A stretch of 64,000 bases of DNA from Pedobacter ginsengisoli (GTDB lineage: Bacteria; Bacteroidota; Bacteroidia; Sphingobacteriales; Sphingobacteriaceae). Under the pieces are notes generated by a model. That model was not told the origin of the DNA and made no database searches. It worked only from the letters and a program-made list of their open reading frames with translations. Location of the stretch: the NCBI RefSeq assembly GCF_002736205.1, contig NZ_CP024091.1, forward strand, positions 2,601,555 to 2,665,554. Reading direction: 5' to 3'. Positions 33,787 to 42,663 of this stretch are shown in pieces (position 1 is the first letter of the stretch; each line of letters starts with the position of its first letter). Made by a program: the position numbers and the translations under genes.

Positions 33787-36700
33787 CTAAAGTCCCCAGC
33801 TTTTATTTGGTTGAGGCCCCATATTTAACACAAGCTTACCTCCCTTTAATAATTCACTTGCAGGAAATTTAAAAGACTGCAAAGTTTTACCATTAAGTGT
33901 TGCGCTTTGAACATATTTATTGGCTCTTGAAACATTTGGAGCTTCGATAATAAAGCTTTTACCACGGCCATACTGTTTGCCTAAATCTATGGTTACACTA
34001 GAAAAAAGCGGACTACCTATTTCATATACCGGATCTGTACTGCATCCTCCATCAGTTTGAAAAAGACCTAGCGAAACCATAATAAACCATGCACTCATTT
34101 GCCCCTGATCTTCATCGCCGAGGTAGGCATTTGCAAGTTCATAACCGTAATAACGATCTATTATTGACCGGCTCCATTGCTGTGTAAGCCATGGTTTCTT
34201 TACCCAGTTAAATAAAAAGGCAAAATGCATAGATTGCTGATTACCTTGAATAACGGGATAATCCCAATACTGATCGCCGGGGGCATTATAGCGCAGTTTA
34301 TTACTTTCGCCAAAGCCCCACGACAAACGCTCTATAAATTTATCTTCGCCAATTTCTTTTGCCAGAGCTGGTACATCCTGAGGAACAAAATAAGTTAGTT
34401 GCCAGGCATTTCCTTCTACATAATGTTCATTAGCACCGGATTTGAAGGGATCGAAATCAGGGAACCAGCTACCATCTGATTTACGAAGACGTGCATACCC
34501 TGTTTCTTTATCTATCACATTTTTCCAATAATTGGAGCGGAGTGCAAACTCATTTGCTGCATCCTTTTTACCTAGCGCTTTTGCAAATTGAGAAACTGTC
34601 CAGTCATCATATGAATATTCCAGCGTATTTGAGAACCTTCCTTCATCATAAGGAACATATTTATGTTTTAAGTAAGTTACCAGATCTCTGTTACCAGCGA
34701 ACCCAAGCCCTACTTTTTGAGCAGGTGTAGTTTGCATTTTATACACCGCATTAAAGGCCTTTTCTGAGTCGAAATCACGAATACCCATTTGATAGGCACC
34801 CACAATGAGTGGAATCTCGTGCTCAGCCACCATTACCGGGACATAATTCATTCCGGCTGGTCCTTTTGCCAGCCAGCCATTTGCATCGTACATCGCCAAC
34901 TGAGATTTAACCCATTTAGACGACCACTCTGGCGTAACAAGATTCCAGAACTGATTTAGGTTCCAAAAGGTATTCCAAAATGCATCACAACCTAACGCCA
35001 ATGCTTTAGGATCCTTTAACTGCTGAATTTTTTGTGTTGCATCAACCCAGCGCCCATCAGTATCACTCCAGGTATTTCGACTTGCAAGAGCACGGTACAT
35101 GTTACTATAAAACCTTACTTTTTCACGTCTATCATTTGTATTAATAGTTAGCCTGTTCATTAACTTATTCCATACATCACGCTGCCCGTTTCGTACTTTA
35201 TCAAAACTCCATCCATATGGTTTTGCAACTTCGTCCTCTAAATTCTTAGATGCATTCTCTAAACTTACCAGAGAGATTCCCGTACGTACCTGTACCACCT
35301 GATTAACTCTGGTATCAAACTCGACATAAGCACCTGCATCTTTAACTGAACCCGCATTTACAATATCTTTATCGCTGATATCGTCGTTAATCCAGCTTCC
35401 AAACTTCTTAATTGGCTGATCAAATTCAATAACAAAATGAATTTTATAATCCTGATTTACATCACCCGACCACGCGTTTGGAGTAAACTGCCTTGTTACA
35501 CCTTCTAAACGGTAATTACTAACCTTGCGCAAAGTAACATCCTTTAATTGATATGCATATTCAGCCGGAATCTGCAAGTCAATCATTACTCTCGAATTTG
35601 CTGCTTTTGGATAAGTATAACGCTGAAATCCGCATCTGGTAGTTGCTGTTAGTTCTGCTTTAATATTATAATCAGTTAACATTACCTTGTAATAACCAAG
35701 AGGTGCTTCTTCAGTTGATTTATCGATCTGAGAACGGTAGCCATCTTCTTTTTTTCGTTGGTCGCCAACCTTAATTTTTAAAGGCCCGTTAACAGGCAAC
35801 ATCCCCAGTCCAGCCATAGTCCATTCATGAATGTGACTAAAAACGCCAACACTTTCAAACGTTGGATCATAACCGCCAGACCATCCTGCATTCTGATTAT
35901 CAGGACTTAATTTAACCATGCTAAAAGGCATCCAGGGACCTGGTGCTATCATCCAGCGCGAATGTGCAGTCCCCATTTTGGTATCTACATAATCTACCGA
36001 TGTAAATAACTTCTGCTTAGCTCGTTTAACAGTCCCGCGTTCCATTAGTACATTATCACTAAAAATCTCATAATTGCTTATTTTTTCTGACTTTACTGCA
36101 GGCATAGGCACTTCAAACTGATATCGGGCAGTATCCAAATGCTCTTTAAAAATTTGTTTTCCATCCAGCTTAACAGTAAGTACAGGTTGTCCTGACAGGT
36201 GTTGTGCATCTACCAATAAAGGTTGAAATCTTTTATCACCCTCCTCTATCTCATAATTTGCAGCCTTTACATTTCTTAAAAAAACACGATCAACAGAAGT
36301 TAGCTTTACGCTTTTTGGCCCTTCTAATTTAACTTGATCAAACACCATCCACGAACCATCAAGTGAGGTTAGCAGAATCTCATTTCCGCCTTTACGTATC
36401 GCCTCAGATTTAAGTGGAATTTCAATCTTATACTCTTTAGCTCCTTTCAACTCTCCATATACTACATCACTTGCTTCAGCTTTAGGCAATTGCCTGATAA
36501 AAGATTTTCCATTTACAGTAACCTTAAATAGTGGTGGTAAATTGCCTTGATAACCAACCAGATCTACTACAAATTTCCAATCGCCTTGTTTTGGAACATT
36601 TGCTAAACCAAAAAGTATGTTTGCATTGTTAGTTCTTAAACCAGATGTTCCACCGGTACCTCCCCAACCATCCTGGGCTCCGGGCAAAACATATGGCCAA

Positions 36701-36930
36701 TCCTTTTCCGTACTGGAAACTCCTACCAGATAGAAACGGTCTTCCCATCCAAAATCATGATTCAAAAAATGTTTATATCCGGATGGTGCAAGTGCCATTC
36801 CGTCACTTTTATTATCGGCCTTCCCTATTTCCCAAATCACTTTCATTTGTGCATTGGCAACCGTTGTAATTATAAAACAAAGTACAACTGTTAAAGCAGT
36901 CCTAATTATTCTCAGTTTAATTACTTCCAT
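33787..36930 (-). CDS. GH92 alpha-mannosidase 3 with N-terminal lyase-type CBM domain
   Basis: Secreted 1047-aa protein. The signal peptide (ends ANAQ) is followed by a ~185-residue beta-sandwich (about 29-213: VIWEIGKADN...DGMALAP, ANVPKQGDWKFVVDLVGYQG, VTVNGKSF, LLTSLDGSWMVFDQVKLEGP). This resembles the galactose-binding-like domain III of rhamnogalacturonan lyases (PL4). A short linker domain (about 215-310) and then the full GH92 module (about 315-1047) follow, with MGTAHSRWMIAPGPW, YVEGNAWQLTYF and LGDEDQGQMSAWF. The extra domain makes it about 300 aa longer than its paralogues and probably contacts substrate. It lies 2 nt after the upstream glycosidase gene. Confidence 0.93.
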   Translation of the reverse strand: MEVIKLRIIRTALTVVLCFIITTVANAQMKVIWEIGKADNKSDGMALAPSGYKHFLNHDFGWEDRFYLVGVSSTEKDWPYVLPGAQDGWGGTGGTSGLRTNNANILFGLANVPKQGDWKFVVDLVGYQGNLPPLFKVTVNGKSFIRQLPKAEASDVVYGELKGAKEYKIEIPLKSEAIRKGGNEILLTSLDGSWMVFDQVKLEGPKSVKLTSVDRVFLRNVKAANYEIEEGDKRFQPLLVDAQHLSGQPVLTVKLDGKQIFKEHLDTARYQFEVPMPAVKSEKISNYEIFSDNVLMERGTVKRAKQKLFTSVDYVDTKMGTAHSRWMIAPGPWMPFSMVKLSPDNQNAGWSGGYDPTFESVGVFSHIHEWTMAGLGMLPVNGPLKIKVGDQRKKEDGYRSQIDKSTEEAPLGYYKVMLTDYNIKAELTATTRCGFQRYTYPKAANSRVMIDLQIPAEYAYQLKDVTLRKVSNYRLEGVTRQFTPNAWSGDVNQDYKIHFVIEFDQPIKKFGSWINDDISDKDIVNAGSVKDAGAYVEFDTRVNQVVQVRTGISLVSLENASKNLEDEVAKPYGWSFDKVRNGQRDVWNKLMNRLTINTNDRREKVRFYSNMYRALASRNTWSDTDGRWVDATQKIQQLKDPKALALGCDAFWNTFWNLNQFWNLVTPEWSSKWVKSQLAMYDANGWLAKGPAGMNYVPVMVAEHEIPLIVGAYQMGIRDFDSEKAFNAVYKMQTTPAQKVGLGFAGNRDLVTYLKHKYVPYDEGRFSNTLEYSYDDWTVSQFAKALGKKDAANEFALRSNYWKNVIDKETGYARLRKSDGSWFPDFDPFKSGANEHYVEGNAWQLTYFVPQDVPALAKEIGEDKFIERLSWGFGESNKLRYNAPGDQYWDYPVIQGNQQSMHFAFLFNWVKKPWLTQQWSRSIIDRYYGYELANAYLGDEDQGQMSAWFIMVSLGLFQTDGGCSTDPVYEIGSPLFSSVTIDLGKQYGRGKSFIIEAPNVSRANKYVQSATLNGKTLQSFKFPASELLKGGKLVLNMGPQPNKSWGL

Positions 36931-36932
36931 AT

Positions 36933-38237
36933 CTACCTATTAACTTTATGTTGCAACTCTGTAATGGCCGACCATAAAACTCCTGCCTCTCCTCTAAAAC
37001 TAGATGATCCTTTTGGCTGGTTGTCAGGCGTATACCATTCATAAAATCCTTTATTCTTTAACACCCTTTGCAACATTGGCTTTATTGCTTCATTTGCCTC
37101 ATCTAACAGGTCATATCGAATAAGTTGTGAAACCATTCTTCCGCCAAACCATGTCCAGTCTCCGCCATTTTGGTAAGAATATGGCCCCATACCAGCATTT
37201 TTGAAATAGCCTTGTGGATATACCGGATAAAGAGTTAGCCCAATTGTAGATGCGTTTGCTTTTTTAACATTATCCTGCATCTTTTGGTAGGCTGCTTTTA
37301 CTTCTTTCTTGCTTAACAGACCTGCTTCAATTGCAATAGCCGTTCCGCCATGATAATAAATCTCTGATTCATTAAATGACGCAGGAAATGGAGAGCCATT
37401 TAAATAAATATGTGGGATAAATTTCTGCTGCTTATCGTCCCAAAGATATTTTCTGATATTTTTTTCAAAACTGCTTTTAACTCCCTTCCAATATTGCTGA
37501 TCCTTTGTTGATAAGCTGGCCATATTTACAAAGTCATTAATGGCAATTACAAACATTGCATTATCATAAATATCAATTGTTCTGTGTGAATTTGAGTCTA
37601 ATACTACACCCCAGTCATGTTCAGGCTGAACATCTCCCCAGTCGGCAGTTGTTGCGCCCCACAACAATCCATATTTCTTCTCAAAACGTTGTTTAAGCAA
37701 AAAATCCATCGCTTGCTCCAAACGCTTTTGCACAGTTACGCCATCAATGGTTTCAGTAAGTATGGTCTTATCACCTGTCCCCTTAATATATTTGGCAACT
37801 GCCTGAATTAACGAGGTTTCCTGATCTGTTTCTACAGTGTTTTTATGACCGGCATAATTTGGAGCAAGCTTGGAATGATAATAGTTATAGGGCACATTTC
37901 CATTTTTTACAGGAACATATCCGTCTAAAATACCTCCATCAGGTTGCTGAAACTGAAAAAATGTTATCAGGTGCTTTTTTATAATTGCCTTATCATTAAC
38001 CTTACACGATAAATCAATGAATGTATTAAAATCGCGAATCCACACTTCTCCGTAACCATCGCCTGCAGTAAAGCCGCTTTCAATTAATTTTTCGGCCATT
38101 GTTTTTACTGAGTCTGCTATTATCTTAACAGACTGTGCTTTGCTAGTATTTTGTTTATTTGGCAACTGCTGGCTATAGGTGAACTGAGTGCTAATTAAAC
38201 CGGCAAAGCATACTAGTGCTATTTTTTTTACATTCAT
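36933..38237 (-). CDS. Exported (alpha/alpha)6-type glycoside hydrolase, family unclear
   Basis: Exported protein of 434 aa (signal peptide ends TYSQ). It has repeated acidic/aromatic motifs of six-hairpin glycosidases: GYGEVWIRDFNTFIDL (about residues 61-76), QQPDGGILDGYVP, NTVETDQETSLIQAVAKYI, WGATTADWGDVQPEHDWG (about 193-210), IYDNAMFVIA and YQNGGDWTWFGGRM (about 365-378). The layout recalls GH63/GH15/GH37-like clans but I cannot place it in a family. It is clustered with GH92 mannosidases, so it likely acts on a mannan side chain or backbone oligosaccharide. Operon: 2 nt before GH92-3. Confidence 0.8.
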   Translation of the reverse strand: MNVKKIALVCFAGLISTQFTYSQQLPNKQNTSKAQSVKIIADSVKTMAEKLIESGFTAGDGYGEVWIRDFNTFIDLSCKVNDKAIIKKHLITFFQFQQPDGGILDGYVPVKNGNVPYNYYHSKLAPNYAGHKNTVETDQETSLIQAVAKYIKGTGDKTILTETIDGVTVQKRLEQAMDFLLKQRFEKKYGLLWGATTADWGDVQPEHDWGVVLDSNSHRTIDIYDNAMFVIAINDFVNMASLSTKDQQYWKGVKSSFEKNIRKYLWDDKQQKFIPHIYLNGSPFPASFNESEIYYHGGTAIAIEAGLLSKKEVKAAYQKMQDNVKKANASTIGLTLYPVYPQGYFKNAGMGPYSYQNGGDWTWFGGRMVSQLIRYDLLDEANEAIKPMLQRVLKNKGFYEWYTPDNQPKGSSSFRGEAGVLWSAITELQHKVNR

Positions 38238-38287
38238 TGAGTTGATTATTTGTGTGTAGTAATTAAAGTGTTCAATTTAGTTAGAAA

Positions 38288-39493
38288 TTAATGTTCCTTA
38301 GTGTAAAAAGTAAATTCACCCAGAGCCTGAAAAGAACCATTACCCCAATTTGAAAGTACTTTAATACGTATAAAACGAGTTTTTGGAGTCCCGGCGGGCA
38401 TAATAAACTCTTGCCCGGCTGCTGCTGCTGCAACGTCTTCGTCGGTATTTGTCCCAACCGGAGATCCTGAAGGCTTAATGCTTTCGCAAGTCCTTAGCAA
38501 TGTCCAACTTGCCCAGCTTCCATCCGCAGGAGGGTTATTACTTCCCCAGATTTCAAATGACTTAACGGCCTCAAGGTTAAAAATCCTATCCTGAGGCATC
38601 CAGTATTTAAACCTGTTTATTCTGTTAGAAACTCCGGTATCAAAAGTAAATGATACGGGTAGTGGTTTACCTGGCTGAGTTGCGAAGCCATTACCTGTAT
38701 AGGTATCATTCCATAATGAAGGCATTAACCAACCGAACCCTCCTTCGAGAACATCTGTTGGAAGAATTTTTTCTGAGAATCCCGATTTTGGCAATTGCCT
38801 TTCATATTCAGGAAGCTCTACAGTTGAATAGTCCTGAGTAAATGTATCAAACGCATTGCTATCCGGCAGAAAAACCGATCTCCAGGAGAGTAAACTCTTA
38901 TCCATGTAATCAGCAATTTCTGTGCTCATTGCATCCCCTGATACCTTTTGTATTACTTCTACTCCCTTACTGTTTTTATATTTCAATTCTATTTCCTTTT
39001 CGCCCGTTAAAGGCGAAAACCAATTGATCAGCACGTTTCCGTTAGCGGCCTGGGTTAATGATTGAATATTACGGTTAGCTAAAGTGCTTGCATAATTTTC
39101 GCCATACACATTTCCTGAGCCATGCCTAACTACTGATATATTATTTTTACTGTTATAAGTATACACATCAAAATTATACACTCCTTCATTCAGGTTTTCA
39201 ATAATCATATCAACAGTATCTGTTGCCTGTTTTCTTACCACATTTGCTTCTGCAGAATCGGCGCGATTATTCCAAAATACACGTATTTTGGCTATAGAAG
39301 GATCGCTGCTTAGGGCTAATCTTAATCGCACCCGCTGGTCTCCTGATTGAACAATCACAGAATCAATTCTGGCAGGGTAAGTAATTTCTCCACCAGCTGT
39401 ATATTTTTTATAATCATCTTCTTTTGTACATGAAATAACAAACAAGCATGTGGTTGCAAGAAAAATACCGGTAAAATATTTTATAGTTTTCAT
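38288..39493 (-). CDS. DUF4998-type surface lipoprotein
   Basis: Lipoprotein of 401 aa from the ATG at 39493. An ATG 15 nt upstream is possible, but the inner one begins the lipobox signal MKTIKYFTGIFLATTC...VISC. The N-terminal half (about residues 35-220) matches the DUF4998 pattern seen beside SusD proteins (ITYPARIDSVIVQSGDQRVRL, IRVFWNNRADS). The C-terminal ~170 residues form an F5/8-type or DUF5000-like discoidin sandwich (FEIWGSNNP, FIRIKVLSNWGNGSFQALGEF). A surface glycan-binding role in the uptake complex is likely. The C-terminal domain is shared with the next protein. Confidence 0.82.
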   Translation of the reverse strand: MKTIKYFTGIFLATTCLFVISCTKEDDYKKYTAGGEITYPARIDSVIVQSGDQRVRLRLALSSDPSIAKIRVFWNNRADSAEANVVRKQATDTVDMIIENLNEGVYNFDVYTYNSKNNISVVRHGSGNVYGENYASTLANRNIQSLTQAANGNVLINWFSPLTGEKEIELKYKNSKGVEVIQKVSGDAMSTEIADYMDKSLLSWRSVFLPDSNAFDTFTQDYSTVELPEYERQLPKSGFSEKILPTDVLEGGFGWLMPSLWNDTYTGNGFATQPGKPLPVSFTFDTGVSNRINRFKYWMPQDRIFNLEAVKSFEIWGSNNPPADGSWASWTLLRTCESIKPSGSPVGTNTDEDVAAAAAGQEFIMPAGTPKTRFIRIKVLSNWGNGSFQALGEFTFYTKEH

Positions 39494-39531
39494 AATTTCT
39501 TTAATCATTATTTATAGTTCTATTGCATCTA

Positions 39532-40701
39532 TTATTCAGGTGCTCCCCACATATATATCTCATTAAAATTCACATACGTTCCATCAGACCAATTTCTTAA
39601 AGTTTTAAACCTGATATATCTCACTTTCGGTACATTCAATGGAAATGTAATTGTTTCTCCGGCAGCTGCAGCCTCATTGTCAGCATTAGAAAGCTGCCCG
39701 TTAGGTAATCCAGATGGTTTTATCTGTTCATGCGTAGCTATTAGTTCCCAATTATTGAAACTTCCATCCGGACTAGGGTTATTTGACCCCCATATTTCTA
39801 CTTTTCTTGGATTATGGAGGTTAAAATAAAATCCCTGTCTCATAAACCAGGTCATTCTGCTCAATTTAACAGACACACCCATATCGTAAGTAAACCACTG
39901 CGGCATTTTTGCAGCATCCCCGGTGTGATAATACCCGCCATTTCCCAAATCACCATCAAACAAGTACGAAATGGCCCCGCTATAACCTAAAGGAGCATCG
40001 GTAGGTAAACTTACACCCTTCATTTTAGTTCGGTCTAGCTTCACTTCAAATAAGGGCTTAAGTGTGGTTATTAAAGTATCTGACATATTACCCCATCTGT
40101 CACGGATATAGATACCAAACTTTGTATCTACCGACTTTAAGTCCCTAACACTAAAGCTACTCTGCTTTAAATTTGTGTAATTTGTATTTATTGGAGTAAA
40201 GTTTCCGAGTGAATCGTTTGCCAGAACTACAATTGCAATATTGTTCTCTGTACTATTCTTAAAGGAAACGCTTATACCTCCAAAATCCGAAACAACTTTA
40301 ACACTATCGCGAACTATCAAAAAAGGAGCCTTTTTAGGTTTTACAGTAACAGATAATGGTTGTGACACGTTCTCTCCCCTATCAACGGCATATAGTTTTA
40401 CCTCATATGCGCTGGTATCACCAAAACCCTCAACAGTAAGGTTATTGTTGTAGTAACTTACCTTAGTTTCTCTTACAGCCCCTTGTTTGGATGTGTACAA
40501 GGCTTTCACATACAGCAAGTCCTGATCAGGTGGCAGCTTATAAGTTATTTTGGCTGCACCACTTAAATTTTCGACTACCGCATTAGTAATAGGCCCTGGA
40601 GCTACACCATCACTAACAAGTGTGGTTAGCTCGGTTTGTTTGCATCCGGGTGCGATAAAGAAAATTACACCTGCAAACAATATATATATTAATCTTTTCA
40701 T
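39532..40701 (-). CDS. DUF4959/DUF5126/DUF5000 surface lipoprotein
   Basis: Lipoprotein of 389 aa with signal MKRLIYILFAGVIFFIAPGC. Three beta domains in order: DUF4959-like (about residues 22-125; PGPITNAVVENLSGAAKITY), DUF5126-like (about 125-220; SDFGGISVSFKNSTENNIAI) and a DUF5000/discoidin-like C-terminus (about 235-389; VEIWGSNNPSPDGSF, VRYIRFKTLRNWSDGTYV). The set is typical of proteins encoded after SusC/SusD in Pedobacter-type loci, where they are thought to bind glycan at the surface. Gap of 38 nt to SusD, same operon. Confidence 0.87.
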   Translation of the reverse strand: MKRLIYILFAGVIFFIAPGCKQTELTTLVSDGVAPGPITNAVVENLSGAAKITYKLPPDQDLLYVKALYTSKQGAVRETKVSYYNNNLTVEGFGDTSAYEVKLYAVDRGENVSQPLSVTVKPKKAPFLIVRDSVKVVSDFGGISVSFKNSTENNIAIVVLANDSLGNFTPINTNYTNLKQSSFSVRDLKSVDTKFGIYIRDRWGNMSDTLITTLKPLFEVKLDRTKMKGVSLPTDAPLGYSGAISYLFDGDLGNGGYYHTGDAAKMPQWFTYDMGVSVKLSRMTWFMRQGFYFNLHNPRKVEIWGSNNPSPDGSFNNWELIATHEQIKPSGLPNGQLSNADNEAAAAGETITFPLNVPKVRYIRFKTLRNWSDGTYVNFNEIYMWGAPE

Positions 40702-40739
40702 CAGCTTTAACTCTATTTTAAATTGATCGTTTCAATTAT

Positions 40740-42647
40740 TTACCATCCTAGATTTTGCACCAACTTGGGATTTGCGAGGAAATTATTTTCACTAATAGGC
40801 CAGAAGTAATCTCTTGGACTAACAAAAGATTGATTAAATAACAGCACTCTTCTATTATAATCTTCGTAGCTTGCCCTGATGATATCCCATCCGTATATTG
40901 GTTGATTAAGTACCTGAGATGCTTTTTTCCATCTTTTTAAATCCCAGAAACGACTACCTTCAAATGCCATTTCAATTAATCTTTCTTGTTGTATGATATC
41001 TCTGAGCCCATTCTTTGTAGTATATTTTGTAGGAGTTTTCGAAAAGTTAGTCCATGAACTTTCTACAGATTTCAAACCTGCTCTATCTCTAATAAGATTC
41101 ATATAAGTTAATGCTGTAGCAGGATCATCTGTTTCATTTGCTGCTTCTGCATAAAGCATATAAAGATCACCCAGCCTCATTACTGGCCATGGATAAGACT
41201 CAACATTTACTGCAGTTTGTGTTTCTACCAAATTCCAGTTAACTAGTTTTTTTGTGTAGTAGCCTGTTACAGAGTAAAGTCGACTTTGTTTTTTACCAGT
41301 AGGCTGTTCCGATTTGCTTTGAATAAGATGCATACCATCCTGCATAAACCATTTTGAACCATCAAAGGCCATATCGGCATAAAAACGTGGTTCTCTGTCG
41401 AAATGTAAACCTACCGTCTGGTAATTTTCCTGAAGTGACTTATCGTTTGCCGTAGTCGATCTTAAATTAAACCTATTGGTATAGTCCCAGGTTTTATCCT
41501 CATTTATTGGTACTCCATTTTTTGTATAGAATAATTCAGCCATCTTCATTGTTGGAGCCAGTTGGCCTTTCAAACTCAGATTCACAAAATTTGACTGTAA
41601 TTGAGGGCATGCATACAATTGCAATGGCGTTGTTGGTGCACCGTAAGCTGTATTACCCCAAATCAACTCACTATTCCATTTCTCACATACAGCATTTCTT
41701 ATATTCATTTCAATTTTTGTATCCTCATCCACAGAAATTGCTCCCGGAACAAATCGATACAAACTAATACCAGCCGTATTCGCCGCGTCTATTGCCGCTT
41801 TACATGCAGCGGTTGCCTTAACCCACTTATTCTGATCGAAGGTAGGGTTAAACAAAGCTGAACCATCAGTATTCTTGAAATTACTAAAATCGCTGTTTCC
41901 ATTAAATAAAGGGCTGGCTGCAGTAACCAATAATCGGGCTTTAATGGCAAGTGCTGCAGGTCTGGTTACTCTTCCTAACTCTGTCGCCAAACTTGTAATT
42001 TTATCAGGTAATCCAGTATTACCATCACCTGCAGCCTCGTCCAGTAATTTAGAAATATAGTTAACAACAGAATCAACCGGCTGGCGTGTCACTTTTACTT
42101 CATCTATTGAAGCAGTAATTGGTAAATTCTTGTCAATTATTGGTATAGGTCCATACATCCTGAATAAGTACCAATGGAAATATGCTTTCAGGAACTTAGC
42201 CTCAGCTATCCATCTGGTTTTCACATAAGGCTCAAGATCCACAGGTTTATCTATATTCTCTAGTAGAATGTTACAGTTTCTAATTCCCTGCCACATAGAT
42301 TTGCTATCAAAGGAATCCCAATAATTCATTTTTGGTGAAACCTTATTTTGAAGCCCTCTCGCAATGCTGTATGGATCAAGCGACCAATAATCCTCGCCAC
42401 TTATGGGCCAGTAGATCCAGAACTCATCACCGGTATTCATACCTGGATTAGTCTCAGGATGACCTTCCTGAGGCAAATTATTGTAAATGGTAAAGAGAAA
42501 TTTCTCTGTCTCGTTTCTATTGGCAAATGCATTATCAATGGTTGCCACATTATCAGGCACTACATCAAGAAAACTTTTCTTACATGAGGGCATTACAACC
42601 GTTAAAGCTGCAACTGATAAAATAAGATATATCTTAAATATTTTCAT
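40740..42647 (-). CDS. SusD/RagB-family lipoprotein (mannan locus)
   Basis: Outer-membrane surface glycan-capture lipoprotein, 635 aa from the ATG at 42647. A start 39 nt earlier would overlap susC and hide the lipobox (MKIFKIYLILS...VMPSC-KKSFLDVVPDN). It has the TPR-like helical SusD fold with N-terminal AFANRNETEKFLFTIYNNLP, mid-region FLKAYFHWYLFRMYGPIPII and the C-terminal family blocks YMNLIRDRAGL, RDIIQQERLIEMAFEGSRFWDLKRW and WPISENNFLANPKLVQNLGW. It pairs with the susC gene 16 nt upstream as lid of the transporter. Confidence 0.95.
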   Translation of the reverse strand: MKIFKIYLILSVAALTVVMPSCKKSFLDVVPDNVATIDNAFANRNETEKFLFTIYNNLPQEGHPETNPGMNTGDEFWIYWPISGEDYWSLDPYSIARGLQNKVSPKMNYWDSFDSKSMWQGIRNCNILLENIDKPVDLEPYVKTRWIAEAKFLKAYFHWYLFRMYGPIPIIDKNLPITASIDEVKVTRQPVDSVVNYISKLLDEAAGDGNTGLPDKITSLATELGRVTRPAALAIKARLLVTAASPLFNGNSDFSNFKNTDGSALFNPTFDQNKWVKATAACKAAIDAANTAGISLYRFVPGAISVDEDTKIEMNIRNAVCEKWNSELIWGNTAYGAPTTPLQLYACPQLQSNFVNLSLKGQLAPTMKMAELFYTKNGVPINEDKTWDYTNRFNLRSTTANDKSLQENYQTVGLHFDREPRFYADMAFDGSKWFMQDGMHLIQSKSEQPTGKKQSRLYSVTGYYTKKLVNWNLVETQTAVNVESYPWPVMRLGDLYMLYAEAANETDDPATALTYMNLIRDRAGLKSVESSWTNFSKTPTKYTTKNGLRDIIQQERLIEMAFEGSRFWDLKRWKKASQVLNQPIYGWDIIRASYEDYNRRVLLFNQSFVSPRDYFWPISENNFLANPKLVQNLGW

Positions 42648-42663
42648 ATTAATTCCTTTTAAA

